Source: Haplomitrium mnioides
Lineage: Eukaryota; Marchantiophyta; Haplomitriopsida; Calobryales
Reading direction: 5' to 3'
NCBI GenBank assembly: GCA_049999725.1
Contig: JBNGIS010036236.1
Location: forward strand, 1 to 44,094
DNA length: 44,094 nucleotides
Position numbers and translations under genes: made by a program. The stretch's first letter is position 1; each line of letters begins with the position of its first letter. Under the pieces are notes generated by a model. That model was given only the letters and a program-made list of their open reading frames with translations, made no database searches and was not told the origin of the DNA. This document shows positions 9,071 to 17,529 of this stretch, one piece after another.

Positions 9071-10165
9071 ATTTCTTTTTGATTTTGTCAACGTGCATCT
9101 CAATGCAAAGTGTGTAGAAAGCAATTTTATCAAGTTTTCTCTAACACGAAAGATTTTGAAGATCAAATCTAGGTTGAGTCTAGCTTAGTATGTTCCTCAT
9201 CCTAGTACAATGACGTTTACAATTCAAGAGACTAGTGCACCACCAACTCCAAAGAAAAGAAAAGTAGTGGAGTTAGAGAAGGTTCAACAATGAAAACAAA
9301 AGGTTGGTGCAAGCACAACTAGCTTGTAAGGAGCATGTGTGTTCACCTTCTCCCCCGAGTTCTTCTTCAACTTCCTCCTCTTTTTCTTCCTCTAGCAACT
9401 CTAATGAGGATATTGAGCTTGAGCTTGTGCAAAAACCACCGAACTCAAGATCAACACAGTAGTGCACAAAAGACTCAAGCTCAAAGGACATTTTAAGAGA
9501 GGGAATAAGTAGATCCTCAAACACTTTTTTAGGAAGACCAAAAAAATATTGCAAGTCTACTATCCAATGCTCTAGGGTTCGCAATGAGACAATCACTATT
9601 TAGTTAGAAAATGTGAATCTATCTAAGCATAGAATGGACGACTTGAGTCTTTTCTAGATAAAGTGGCTTAACAAATACTTTGAGCTACTTGCTTAGAGAA
9701 TGTTAACAAACAAGTACGTCCAGTCATTTTTTTTAGTAGCTATGGACTCAAAGTGCGGGTTGAAAGACAAGTCAAAGTTTGATATATGAAACCTTAACAA
9801 GTATTGATATGAGGTTATTGGAGGCAATCACAATGTTGCTGCAAGGTAGCTTCCAATGACAAAATAAAGAGCAACAAATCCAATGTTGTCGCTCTGCAAT
9901 TTCTACATATATGTGAGACTTACACCAACATAAGCTCATATTTTTTCCATTAATTACAACTACAACCAACAATACAGAATGAAACTGACCTCTATTCAAA
10001 AAGTTGAGTATTGGTGTCAAAGGTTCATGGAGAGCATGATGATTTCATCCTAGAAGTTAAGGAAAGAGAGACTTGTTTTTGGAGACTTTGGAGCTAAAAA
10101 AAAAATCCACCTTAAGAAGACCATGACTTCTCAAGATAATTGGTTTCAATTGGCCTTTTGCAGTG
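9071..10165 (+). pseudogene. Copy 2 exon 2, part 1: NLS-like and ParB-like region
   Basis: The translation gives VNVHLNAKCVESNFIKF, then LSLAxYVPHPS, PTPKKRKVVELEKVQQ (a classic basic nuclear signal), SSSSSSNSNEDIELE-like sequence, and GRPKKYCKSTIQCSRVRNE. It continues with LENVNLSKHRMDDL and KWLNKYFELLA. At 9808-9846 it reads YEVIGGNHNVAAR. In ParB/Srx-fold proteins a helix after the conserved strand carries G-x-H/R-R-x-x-A; GGNHNVAA resembles this, and a leucine-proline-K/R-R segment lies upstream as in ParB domains. The assignment is by motif only. The frame is interrupted by several stops and cut at 10165 by the insertion. Confidence 0.45.
10161..10165. repeat. Target site duplication, left (CAGTG)
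   Basis: CAGTG immediately precedes the TGTCGGCC end of the insertion and recurs at 13369-13373 immediately after GGCCGACA. In copy 1 the uninterrupted site reads TTTTG-AAGTG-GAGAG, supporting a 5-bp duplication. Confidence 0.8.
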
Positions 10166-10636
10166 TGTCGGCCAGGTTTTTTTCGGAATTTTTCAATTTT
10201 TTGTGTTTAACTCGGTCTAGTTCAGAAAATTGAGCCCAGGATTGATCAACCTTGTGCACAAGGGTGGCAAAGAGGGTCAATTCAATATAAGAAGTCCTCT
10301 AGAGTCTGAAGAAGGCAGGTTGGGTTAGATCCATCAGAGGGCCAACCCAGTTCGACACAAGAAATTGAGATCACTCGGGAAGACATCTATGACATTTGGA
10401 GCAAAGGGCTTTTCCCTAGACAATACTACAGCTGCATTCTATTAGATAGTGCGTGTCAACCCTCAGCATACCTCTCCCTTGTATGTTGCCCTATTACATT
10501 TCCTATGTTGTGTGTCTTCCATGTTCTGTAACTTATGTGCTCTGTATCCATTGTTTTTCCTCTAAGTTTTATGTACTCTATAAATTTAGTCTACAAAACA
10601 TAGTCTCCCTCCTTTGACTGCGGAAAGGGAGTGCTG

Positions 10637-11346
10637 ATGGATTTTTTGAACAAAAGTCAATAAATCTGCTGCTGACGAGAAGCCTAACTGTGGAGCCAGG
10701 AAAAGATGCAAACATAATGGCCAACCAAACTGTCTTTGGTCAGAACAAGCTTCTTGATATTCTACTAACATTATGTGTTGAAGGTCGGGTTTCAGCTGTT
10801 GATGTTCAAAGTTTGGCCTTAAGGTGTATTGGAGACTTGGTAGTGGGTCATGCAAGGAATCAAGAACTTTTGGGTAGCAAAATTGTTGGAGTAGAGCTAG
10901 ATGTAGACCCGACATTGCATTGTAGCCTCAAAGTTCTATTTCGAACTTCCAATCTTAGCGAATGCATTGTTGGAAATTATGTTTTCAAGTGCTTTTGCAA
11001 GGGTAACCAAGATGGGCAGTCAATGCTGGCCTCTACAATCACACCTTTACCCCAAGCAAGTGCAAAAGGCAGCTTGCTAGCGGAAGATGACTGTCACATT
11101 TCTTTTGGAAGTGTGCTGGTCCAAGCGCTAATCTCGAGTGATGGTCGGAATAATCTTGAGGCAAGCTGCAAGGCAACTAGTGTTCTTTCTCGCATTCTGG
11201 AAGACAATGTTCAATGCAAAGAAAAGGTTTTGCAAATTCCTTTAGAAATACCTTCATCCGTAGTTGCTCTCTCAGAACTTCTAATGCCACGTACATCCGT
11301 TATCTTGCTGCTGCAGCCCCAGTGTCAGTGGAGAAGCACCCCGTGA
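10637..11346 (+). pseudogene. GC6: Golgin candidate 6 (p115/Uso1) fragment
   Basis: The 218-codon frame from 10690 matches an internal part of the armadillo-like head of plant golgin candidate 6, the p115/Uso1 vesicle tether that acts between ER and Golgi. Recognised blocks are EPGKDANIMANQTV, LRCIGDLVVGHARNQELL, YVFKCFCKGNQDGQSMLAST, DDCHISFGSVLVQAL and KATSVLSRILEDN. Upstream, EQKSINLLL (from about 10637) also fits the family, but roughly ten residues before EPGKD are missing. Near 11280 the frame shifts; RYLAAAAP continues in the third frame, and similarity stops by about 11345. Full plant proteins are near 900 residues, so only a quarter is present. It is a captured fragment inside the 3.2-kb insertion. 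No intron is evident in the piece. Confidence 0.8.
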
Positions 11347-13368
11347 ACTTAGATTCACCTGGAAGTTCCATTTGGGTACAACATGTGCTGTTGCGATGAT
11401 TAGTAACCTGACATACGGATGCATAGGCTAGAGTGCTTGCCGATGGAAGGACTCTGCGTCCAGAGTGGGCAATCCTTGTTGAGCGAGAGAAAAAGGGGAG
11501 TAGGGGGACCCAAGGTGTAAAGTGGGGAGAGAAACCAATGAGTGGAACAGAAACCAAGGCCAATGACGGATGTTTTCAATGGGAATACTACGTTTCAACT
11601 CACAAGCAGTCATGACAAGAGACTCCAAAAAAATTTTAAAAAAAGAATAAAAAAAAACAAATGGAATCCCTCCGCTAAATCTAGAGGGAGAAAAAGTAGA
11701 AAGGCCAAAGGGGCACTAACACTGGAGAATCCACTAAAAAGTGTCAAATGGCATTAAAGGTGCTATCTAAAATTAGCTAAGGGAGTTGCCAAAAAATCAA
11801 CTTTAATGGTCAAAAGGGTTGGTGGTAATTTCTTTTAGGGCCTAACACTGGATGCAGGGTAGGGCACCAAGAAAAAAAGGACAAGTGCATTAAATTGGGT
11901 TCCCACTACCTTTCTTCTGGGAGGGTATACCCTTCGACGGGGGCTCATTATAGGAGATCCTTTTGTTGATTTTTTTTCATCGGGTTGGGAAGCAAGCGGA
12001 GGAGTGAGGCGTTGGGAGTAGACGAGAGACAAGGTCAGCGTGGTTTTGTGCAGCGAGCTTTGGCCAGTGAGGTTACTTCCAATGGATGAGCGGAGGCTTT
12101 GGCTGGTGAAGGAGACTCACTCCTTGAATTTTTCTTGTTCTTAATTTCACTTCTTCAGCAGCTGTACTTGTGACGTTTCAGGCCTCTACCTTGCTTAGGA
12201 GGACAACTAGGGAGGATCCCCCCTCCGGAGCCAGGGAGGGTGAGCTCAACAATCATTGAGTAAAGAATTTGTTAGGGCAATCCAGGCCAAGGGTTCAATC
12301 TTGTGATATTTCGTGAGGGCTGAAGAGCCTTGGTGAGGTTTGCTCCCAAGAGAAGAGTAAGGAGGCGAAATCGAGCAGTAAGGTGGAGTTGGGTGCAATC
12401 GGTGTTTGAGAGGAGCACCTCTTTGGTGAAGGAGTCATACAATGCACCTTTTGTGGAGCAGAAGATAAAATCTCTCAACTAAATGGGCGTGTGAGCAATT
12501 GGTGGTGGTATAAGAAAAGGGGGGGGGGGGGGGGGGGCAGCCTAAAATAGAGGGCAACCAACAAGTATTTCGGGTTCGTGGGAGGTGTGGGAGGTGGAGG
12601 AGCCAATCAATCTGAAGACCAGCAACTGAACTCAACAAGGGAGCAGTTTGTGGGGGCAACAAGAAAGACTAGAACGATCAAAGGAGGACCTCCAGCCACC
12701 AGTAATCCAAGGGCAGCACTGACCAGAAAAGAAGACATCAAAATCAATCAAATTCATGATTTCAAGAATTGGTAATGTCGTACCAAGGGCGCTTTTTGAT
12801 CTTGTGGTTTTTGGGTGTGTAGTTTCAGCGTGTAGATATTCTGAATTCTGTAATAGGGTTAGGAAGGGCATGTGAAAACACTCAAAACATTGCTAGAGAA
12901 AGTAGGCTGTTATTTAGTAGCATCGATTAAAAATTCTGTTTTTGGAAGTAAATTTCAGCATAGGAGAGAGGAAGAGTGAGGGCTAGGGACAGGTTTCAGT
13001 TGCTGCAAATCTGTAATCACAGATCTTGACCTGGTACCAAGGAGGGGCCAGACCTGTCATTCCTGTACTCTAGTGATCAGCCACCTTCACCTGGGAGTGA
13101 GCAAGAATAAAGCGGAGTGAAAGCTCCTTTTTGGCCTCTCAAAACTCTGATCTAGACCTGAGACAGACCTGGACTAGTTTGCAAGCGAATAAGAAAGCAA
13201 GGAGGAGTGCACAACCTAAACCAAAACTAGTCCAACACCCTCATAAAACACTAAAATTGACAAAGTGTCAGTCCCTTCTACAAGAAGTATCCCATAAACC
13301 TTTGTTTTGGCGCCTGCGGCGACGTGGGGTTGTTTTTTCAGCATAAAACCCCAGCGGCAAGGCCGACA
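11347..13368. other. Right part of the insertion; no gene recognised
   Basis: Several short open frames occur on both strands (for example 11542-11757, a lysine-rich 71 codons, and 13131-13346), none of which resembles a known family. The sequence is richer in G+C than its surroundings and holds a 19-base G run at 12519-12537. It ends in GGCCGACA at 13361-13368. Confidence 0.5.
12519..12537 (+). repeat. Poly-G run (19 G)
   Basis: Uninterrupted G homopolymer preceded by AAGAAAA and followed by CAG. Such runs are prone to length error in assembly and slippage in replication. Confidence 0.9.
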
Positions 13369-13373
13369 CAGTG

Positions 13374-13733
13374 GAGAGTTGTGGGAGTTACAATAGAGCA
13401 ATTTTGGAATGTGGAAGAAGAGCTTGGTCAAAGGCCAAAAGCATAAAGCCAAAGGTTCCTTGTGAATAGAAGACATAAAGTGGATGGATTGGAGATGCTT
13501 TCAAGGTCTTCTTGATGAAATAAAAATGTTTGTTTTCAAAGAGAGTGGAAGCGAGAGAGTTTTCATTGAAAAGATGCCTCAAAAATTAGAGACACAAAGT
13601 TTTTGCAGTAATGGTAAAATTATTTTATTGGGAGGTGTGTTGTACAATCTGAGAGGAGGAAAGGATGGAATATCCCATCCACTTAGAGAAATAAAGAATG
13701 TCCTCCTTCTACTCAACTTTTGAGAAATTGTTG
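13374..13733 (+). pseudogene. Copy 2 exon 2, part 2
   Basis: This resumes the coding-like sequence after the insertion and aligns with 5621-5985 of copy 1 on the opposite strand. A 79-codon frame (13484-13723) reads MDWRCFQGLLDEIKMFVFKE, then FIEKMPQKLETQSFCSNGK and GGKDGISHPLREIKNVL. Copy 1 has the equivalents of DKIKVFA, LLIEEM and GKDGISHP. The exon ends at TTG/GTAAAT (13733/13734), where copy 1 has GTAAGT. Function of this linker between the ParB-like and methyltransferase parts is unknown. Confidence 0.5.
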
Positions 13734-13831
13734 GTAAATCTTTTTTTTCCATTTGAAAATATTTTTAGTTGATTTTTCTTTTGAAAATTTTATCTTTTAA
13801 ATATTTGTACCCTGCATGTATGATTTCTTCA

Positions 13832-14012
13832 GAGTCTATACGCGCATAGACAAAGAAGAGTCCAAATGCACAAGGACTAAAGAGTCCATGTGCACATGGA
13901 CTCTTCGTGGACAATATGCACATGGACTCTTTGTAGTCCATGTGTGTATAGACTACTTGAGTCCTTGTGCGTCTTGAATCTTTAGTGCATGGACTCTTCA
14001 AAGTCCTTACAT
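13832..14012. repeat. Palindromic minisatellite array in copy 2 intron 2
   Basis: About six to seven units of the AGTCCATGTGCACATGGACT type. The unit at 13883-13902 is a perfect 20-bp palindrome. The array occupies the same intron position as 5214-5520 of copy 1, but spacings and sequences have diverged. Confidence 0.85.
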
Positions 14013-14090
14013 GTTTGGGCATATGATTGTAGATGCATTTTCATTCTTTAGATTTCTATTATTGATCTATTACTTGTTTTCTTTTTCATG

Positions 14091-14650
14091 GTGATAAAAC
14101 TTTCAAACATCAACTTGCAAAAAAGTTGACAATAGCTGCTAATGGCTGAAAGAAAACTAGGGCTGAAGAAGCCATAGAAGATCAAGACCAAGCCCCAACC
14201 TTGGTCTCATATCCTCCTACATGTTTGCTTCATTGTCAAAAAGCTAAAGAGTGGAAAGCCAGAAAACATAATAAATCTACTGTCCCTCTCTCACAGAGAG
14301 GTGTTTATGAGGAGGACGCTGATTTGTAGTCCTACTTTGACATACTCAACATGGTGCTTTATCAAGTCTATGGGGAGTCCAATGCCTAGCAACTCAAGGG
14401 CCTAGTGAAACCCAAAAGTTTCACTCTTGCTATTAACAACTGACATTTTTTATGGTTACACCTTTAAGGAATGCAAGCATGATGATTTGGAGCCCTTCAC
14501 AAAGGATGATGTTTTTGATATGGTTTCATCCTTTGTGGCCATTACAACATTGGCTTTTTGGCTTTTTGCATATATTCATTCTTTGCAACAGTTCGGTATT
14601 GCCAAGGATGTCTTTTTGGAGGTCTGATACGACATCGACAACAATATCTT
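14091..14650 (+). pseudogene. Copy 2 exon 3: methyltransferase N-terminal half
   Basis: It starts GDKTFKHQLAKKL and continues KKTRAEEAIEDQDQAPTLVS, CQKAKEWKARKHNKSTVPLS, GVYEEDADL, then VKPKSFTLAIN. Here the motif-IV region is disrupted: a frame change replaces the NTPYNY seen in copy 1. The 66-codon frame at 14427-14627 reads YTFKECKHDDLEPFTKDDV and HSLQQFGIAKDVFLEV, nearly the same as copy 1. The conserved spacing to the SAM motif in the next exon supports one domain split by a short intron of about 100 bp. Confidence 0.55.
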
Positions 14651-14754
14651 GCAAGCTTTCTTAAGGTGTCTTTTTCAATTCTTTGTTAGTATATTTTGTT
14701 GGCATTTTATTTCTTTTTGTGTTGTTGCTTATACATTTTTATTGATTACTACAT

Positions 14755-15395
14755 GGCAAAACCAACATTCATCACCTTGGTGGTCCCAAAATTATGCATA
14801 CCCATGAGTATTGGATGATGGGCTGTTGAACAAAAGAGGAGAAGCGTAACATAAAATTATTCAATCTATAGTCAAAAGATGTGACCAGTTGCATCTGCCA
14901 GATTATATGTAGTGTGTTTAGTTCCCTTACTACTTTGCAAAACTTAAACATCCAAAAGATAATGTTCTTGTAAATGTTTATTAGAAGCTGCATATATTTC
15001 ATAATATTTTTATTGATCATTTATTTTTTAAGCAAGATGGGATGTTAGATCTTTGCTCTGGGTATGGCACACACTTAGTTTGTGCACTCAGATTAATACG
15101 CAATTGTGTTGCCATAGAACATGATAGACGATAGTCTATCTATATTCCATATAGAGTTTTGACAATGGCATCTTTGCTATCAAATGTTATAGAGTTGCAA
15201 ATAGTTTACACATACCACACGAAGCATGTTCTTTCTAGTATAGCACGTGTTTGTGATGACTCTATAATTATTTTGGGGATTGGAAAGTCTCAACATGATT
15301 TATTAGCAATTGTAAATGCCTAGGCTTCTCAATCAATTGATGTAAAGGACACAATTGAAGAGGAAGAAACGGAATCATATAATTTATTCATATAA
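14755..15395 (+). pseudogene. Copy 2 exon 4: methyltransferase SAM-binding half and tail
   Basis: It reads QNQHSSPWW (shifted), LKHPKDNVLVNVY, FIDHLFFKQDGMLDLCSGYGT and NCVAIEHDRR (15042-15134 for the last two). LDLCSGYGT is a good match to motif I (D-P-F-x-G-S-G-T) of DNA methylase N4/N6 enzymes, and CVAIEHD to the following acidic strand that contacts the SAM ribose. The tail contains VIELQIVYTYHTKHV, SSIARVCDD, IDVKDTIEEEETES and stops at TAA 15395. A TAG directly after HDRR (DRR-stop) is shared with copy 1, so that stop may predate the duplication or reflect a shared mutable codon. Confidence 0.6.
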
Positions 15396-16403
15396 TAAAG
15401 TCTTTGATTTCAAAAAAAAGTTCAAGTCTAAGATCTATTAGATGCATGTGTTTGAATAAATTATTCTTCAATGAGAAAACATTTTATGTATACGCTATTA
15501 AGTTCATGCTTGATGGGCTACCTTGTAAGAATGAATGAATTTTGAAGAAAGCACTATGTATTATGTATGATGTAAGCAAGGAGTCTATGTTGGCATGGAC
15601 TTTTGTGTTCAAATAGTTTATGTTTTAAGACAAATGTTCTTTGCCACACAAGATTTTTTTTGGTTTTATATTGATCTTCCAAAGATATATATTAAAATTG
15701 TAAATTATGAAATCATCACTCACACAAGTCACTTTTGTTATTTTACTTCTATTAACTTTTGTTATTTTATTAACACATTTGTATGAGTTACAAGAGATTG
15801 AGTGTATGTGTGCATAGAAGTATTGGTCCCAATTGTTTCTGATTGAAAAAGATAATATTTTGAAAATATGCATGCAAAAGTTTATACAAGCATAACTGTT
15901 TATTTTGGTTTTTGTCCTTTCCGCATGCAATTAGAAGTTGAAAGCATATGTTAATAGATTGTAGCTCAAGATGTTAGTACTTGTCTCAACATCTTTTAGA
16001 AAAAATATATTTTTAGTAAATGTTTTAGGTCTTTGTAAGTTAAAGTATCGTGAAAATTGTAAGAAAATATTAAAATATTATGAATCAAGTTTAATATATT
16101 TTGTAAATATTCTATTTTGGGTTGCTTATCTTCCTTAAAAATAAAATTTTAAAAATCACTTAATTGTGAAATATTGGGTATAAAATTCTTTTCAAAATAC
16201 TATCAGTATCTGAATAAAGCAAATTGCAAGCTAAAATTTTTTTTTCTTGATTAAAAATTTACAAATATAAAAAAATTATAAATTTTGAAGCTTGAATTTG
16301 AAATATTTTTCTTGAGTGCGAAATGAAATAGGAACTCAATAGCAGTTTTTGGCTCAAAGTAGTGGTTGTTACTTGTGCTAAGAGAGTCCGATGTAGAAAT
16401 TAT
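15396..16403. other. AT-rich tract, no gene recognised
   Basis: Long A/T runs on both strands and only short open frames. Isolated single units related to the palindromic repeats appear near 15580-15600 and 15800-15820 (TATGTGTGCATAGA). No domain is visible. Confidence 0.5.
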
Positions 16404-16570
16404 AACCCTAAGTGAGCATAGACTTTATTGTGGAACTCAGAACCTTGAGTGCATATAAACTCTGATCTACAACTTGAAACCCTATACGTGCATAGACTTT
16501 GATGCAGAAGTCAAAACCATATGTACCAACAGACTCTAGTGCAAAACTTTAAACCTTAAATCCACATGCC
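16404..16570. repeat. 37-bp tandem repeat array
   Basis: AACCYTRWG-type units start exactly at 16404, 16441, 16478, 16515 and 16552, a constant 37-bp period over four and a half units. The internal core GTGCATAGACTTT is shared with the 24-bp and 30-bp arrays inside the introns upstream. Confidence 0.8.
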
Positions 16571-16689
16571 AACCGCTACTTTAAACCATAAACAACCTAC
16601 TCAAAACAAAAACGTTTTTTTTTGTTTGAAAAAAACGTCATTTTCAAGCTCAAAACATAAAGAAAATGAGGTTATGTTTCCAAAAGAAA

Positions 16690-16789
16690 NNNNNNNNNNN
16701 NNNNNNNNNNNNNNNNNNNNNNNNNNNNNNNNNNNNNNNNNNNNNNNNNNNNNNNNNNNNNNNNNNNNNNNNNNNNNNNNNNNNNNNNN
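16690..16789. other. Assembly gap of 100 N
   Basis: Exactly 100 undetermined bases, the usual placeholder for a scaffold join of unknown size. Features on either side may not be truly adjacent, and open frames drawn through it are meaningless. Confidence 0.99.
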
Positions 16790-17520
16790 CACAAAAAACT
16801 TGCATTTTTTACTAATTACATTTTGAAGCCAAAAAATTGAAACATATGTTAGAATGAAGTTATTTTGAAATACAAACTAATTCGCGCATAGACATGATGC
16901 CACCAAAAACTTATTTTTTGAAAAATAAATATAAAACTTGAGGAAAAACCCAATTGGATAAAAAGTCAAGGGAATCAGTTTGGAATCCTAATAGACAAAA
17001 ACTAACAAACCAAACCTTGTGTAGACTTTAGAGCTCTATTTTGAAGTTCAAGCAAGAAAGAAGCTTTCCATTCTTTTGAATCAGAATCTCATAGTAAAAG
17101 TGGTTCCAAGTTGTACATCAAAGTCAAAACACGCAAGAGGTTTCAAGGTTTACATCAAAGTCAATGCTAGCAAAGGATTAAGAAGCTGATCTGGGTGGAA
17201 GCTTCAGCGATCTAAAAGTTCAATACCAAAAGATTTAGTAGCCAAGACATTAAAATTCTTCTAGCAAATAATATAGTAAGAAAGAATATGATTGTATTTT
17301 GGATCAGAAAACAATTCACAAACCAAATGAAAATTATGATTGAATGTTTAAGTTTCATTCACAGATGATAAAATCAACTAGAAATTATTTACACTAAAAA
17401 AAATTCAAGGTGGCATGTAAATTCAAGAAATTTCTTTAATAAGATTCTCAAGTACTTTATAAAATATTTAACTTAAACTACAACATAAATTGAAAGTACA
17501 AAATAAACAGTAGGGTTTTT
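16790..17520. other. AT-rich tract, no gene recognised
   Basis: Only short open frames are present. A degenerate direct repeat with TACATCAAAGTCAA occurs twice near 17110-17165. No domain is visible. Confidence 0.5.
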
Positions 17521-17529
17521 TAATGGATT

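Larger units (their letters stand above)
10166..13368. mobile_element. 3.2-kb insertion with TGTCGGCC/GGCCGACA ends
   Basis: The insertion splits exon 2 of copy 2. It has perfect 8-bp inverted termini, TG...CA end dinucleotides and a 5-bp target duplication, all typical of an LTR-retrotransposon product. I cannot see a direct repeat of its ends inside, so the simplest reading is a long solo LTR or an LTR-derived non-autonomous element. A TIR DNA transposon of unassigned family is possible but would usually show other TSD lengths (3, 8 or 9 bp). It contains a golgin gene fragment (10637-11346), moderately GC-rich sequence from 11900 on and a 19-G run. No transposase or pol is visible. Confidence 0.7.
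9063..15395 (+). pseudogene. ParB-like/DNA methyltransferase family, copy 2 (broken)
   Basis: Plus-strand relative of copy 1, with segments 9071-10165 plus 13374-13733, then 14091-14650, then 14755-15395. It retains the better SAM-binding motif (LDLCSGYGT) and the better ParB-like motif (GGNHNVAAR), as well as PTPKKRKVV. A 3203-bp insertion splits its second exon. Acceptor dinucleotides have decayed (GCAG to GCAA at 9070, CTAG to CATG at 14090 and TTAG to CATG at 14754). Many stops are present. The C-terminus extends beyond copy 1 through YHTKHVLSSIARVCDD to a glutamate-rich tail ending at TAA 15395. No exon 1 is confidently seen. I infer a former nuclear DNA-modifying protein. Exact start and exon edges are approximate. 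Confidence 0.55.

Noticed and set aside
10161-13373. CACTA-type transposon ends (CAGTGTGTCGGCC / CACTGTGTCGGCC)
   Set aside because: The CAGTG is better explained as a target duplication, since copy 1 shows AAGTG once at the empty site; the flanking 3 bp (TTG and GAG) do not match as CACTA would need.
16566-16826. Open frames crossing the N run
   Set aside because: They depend on 100 undetermined bases and carry no domain.
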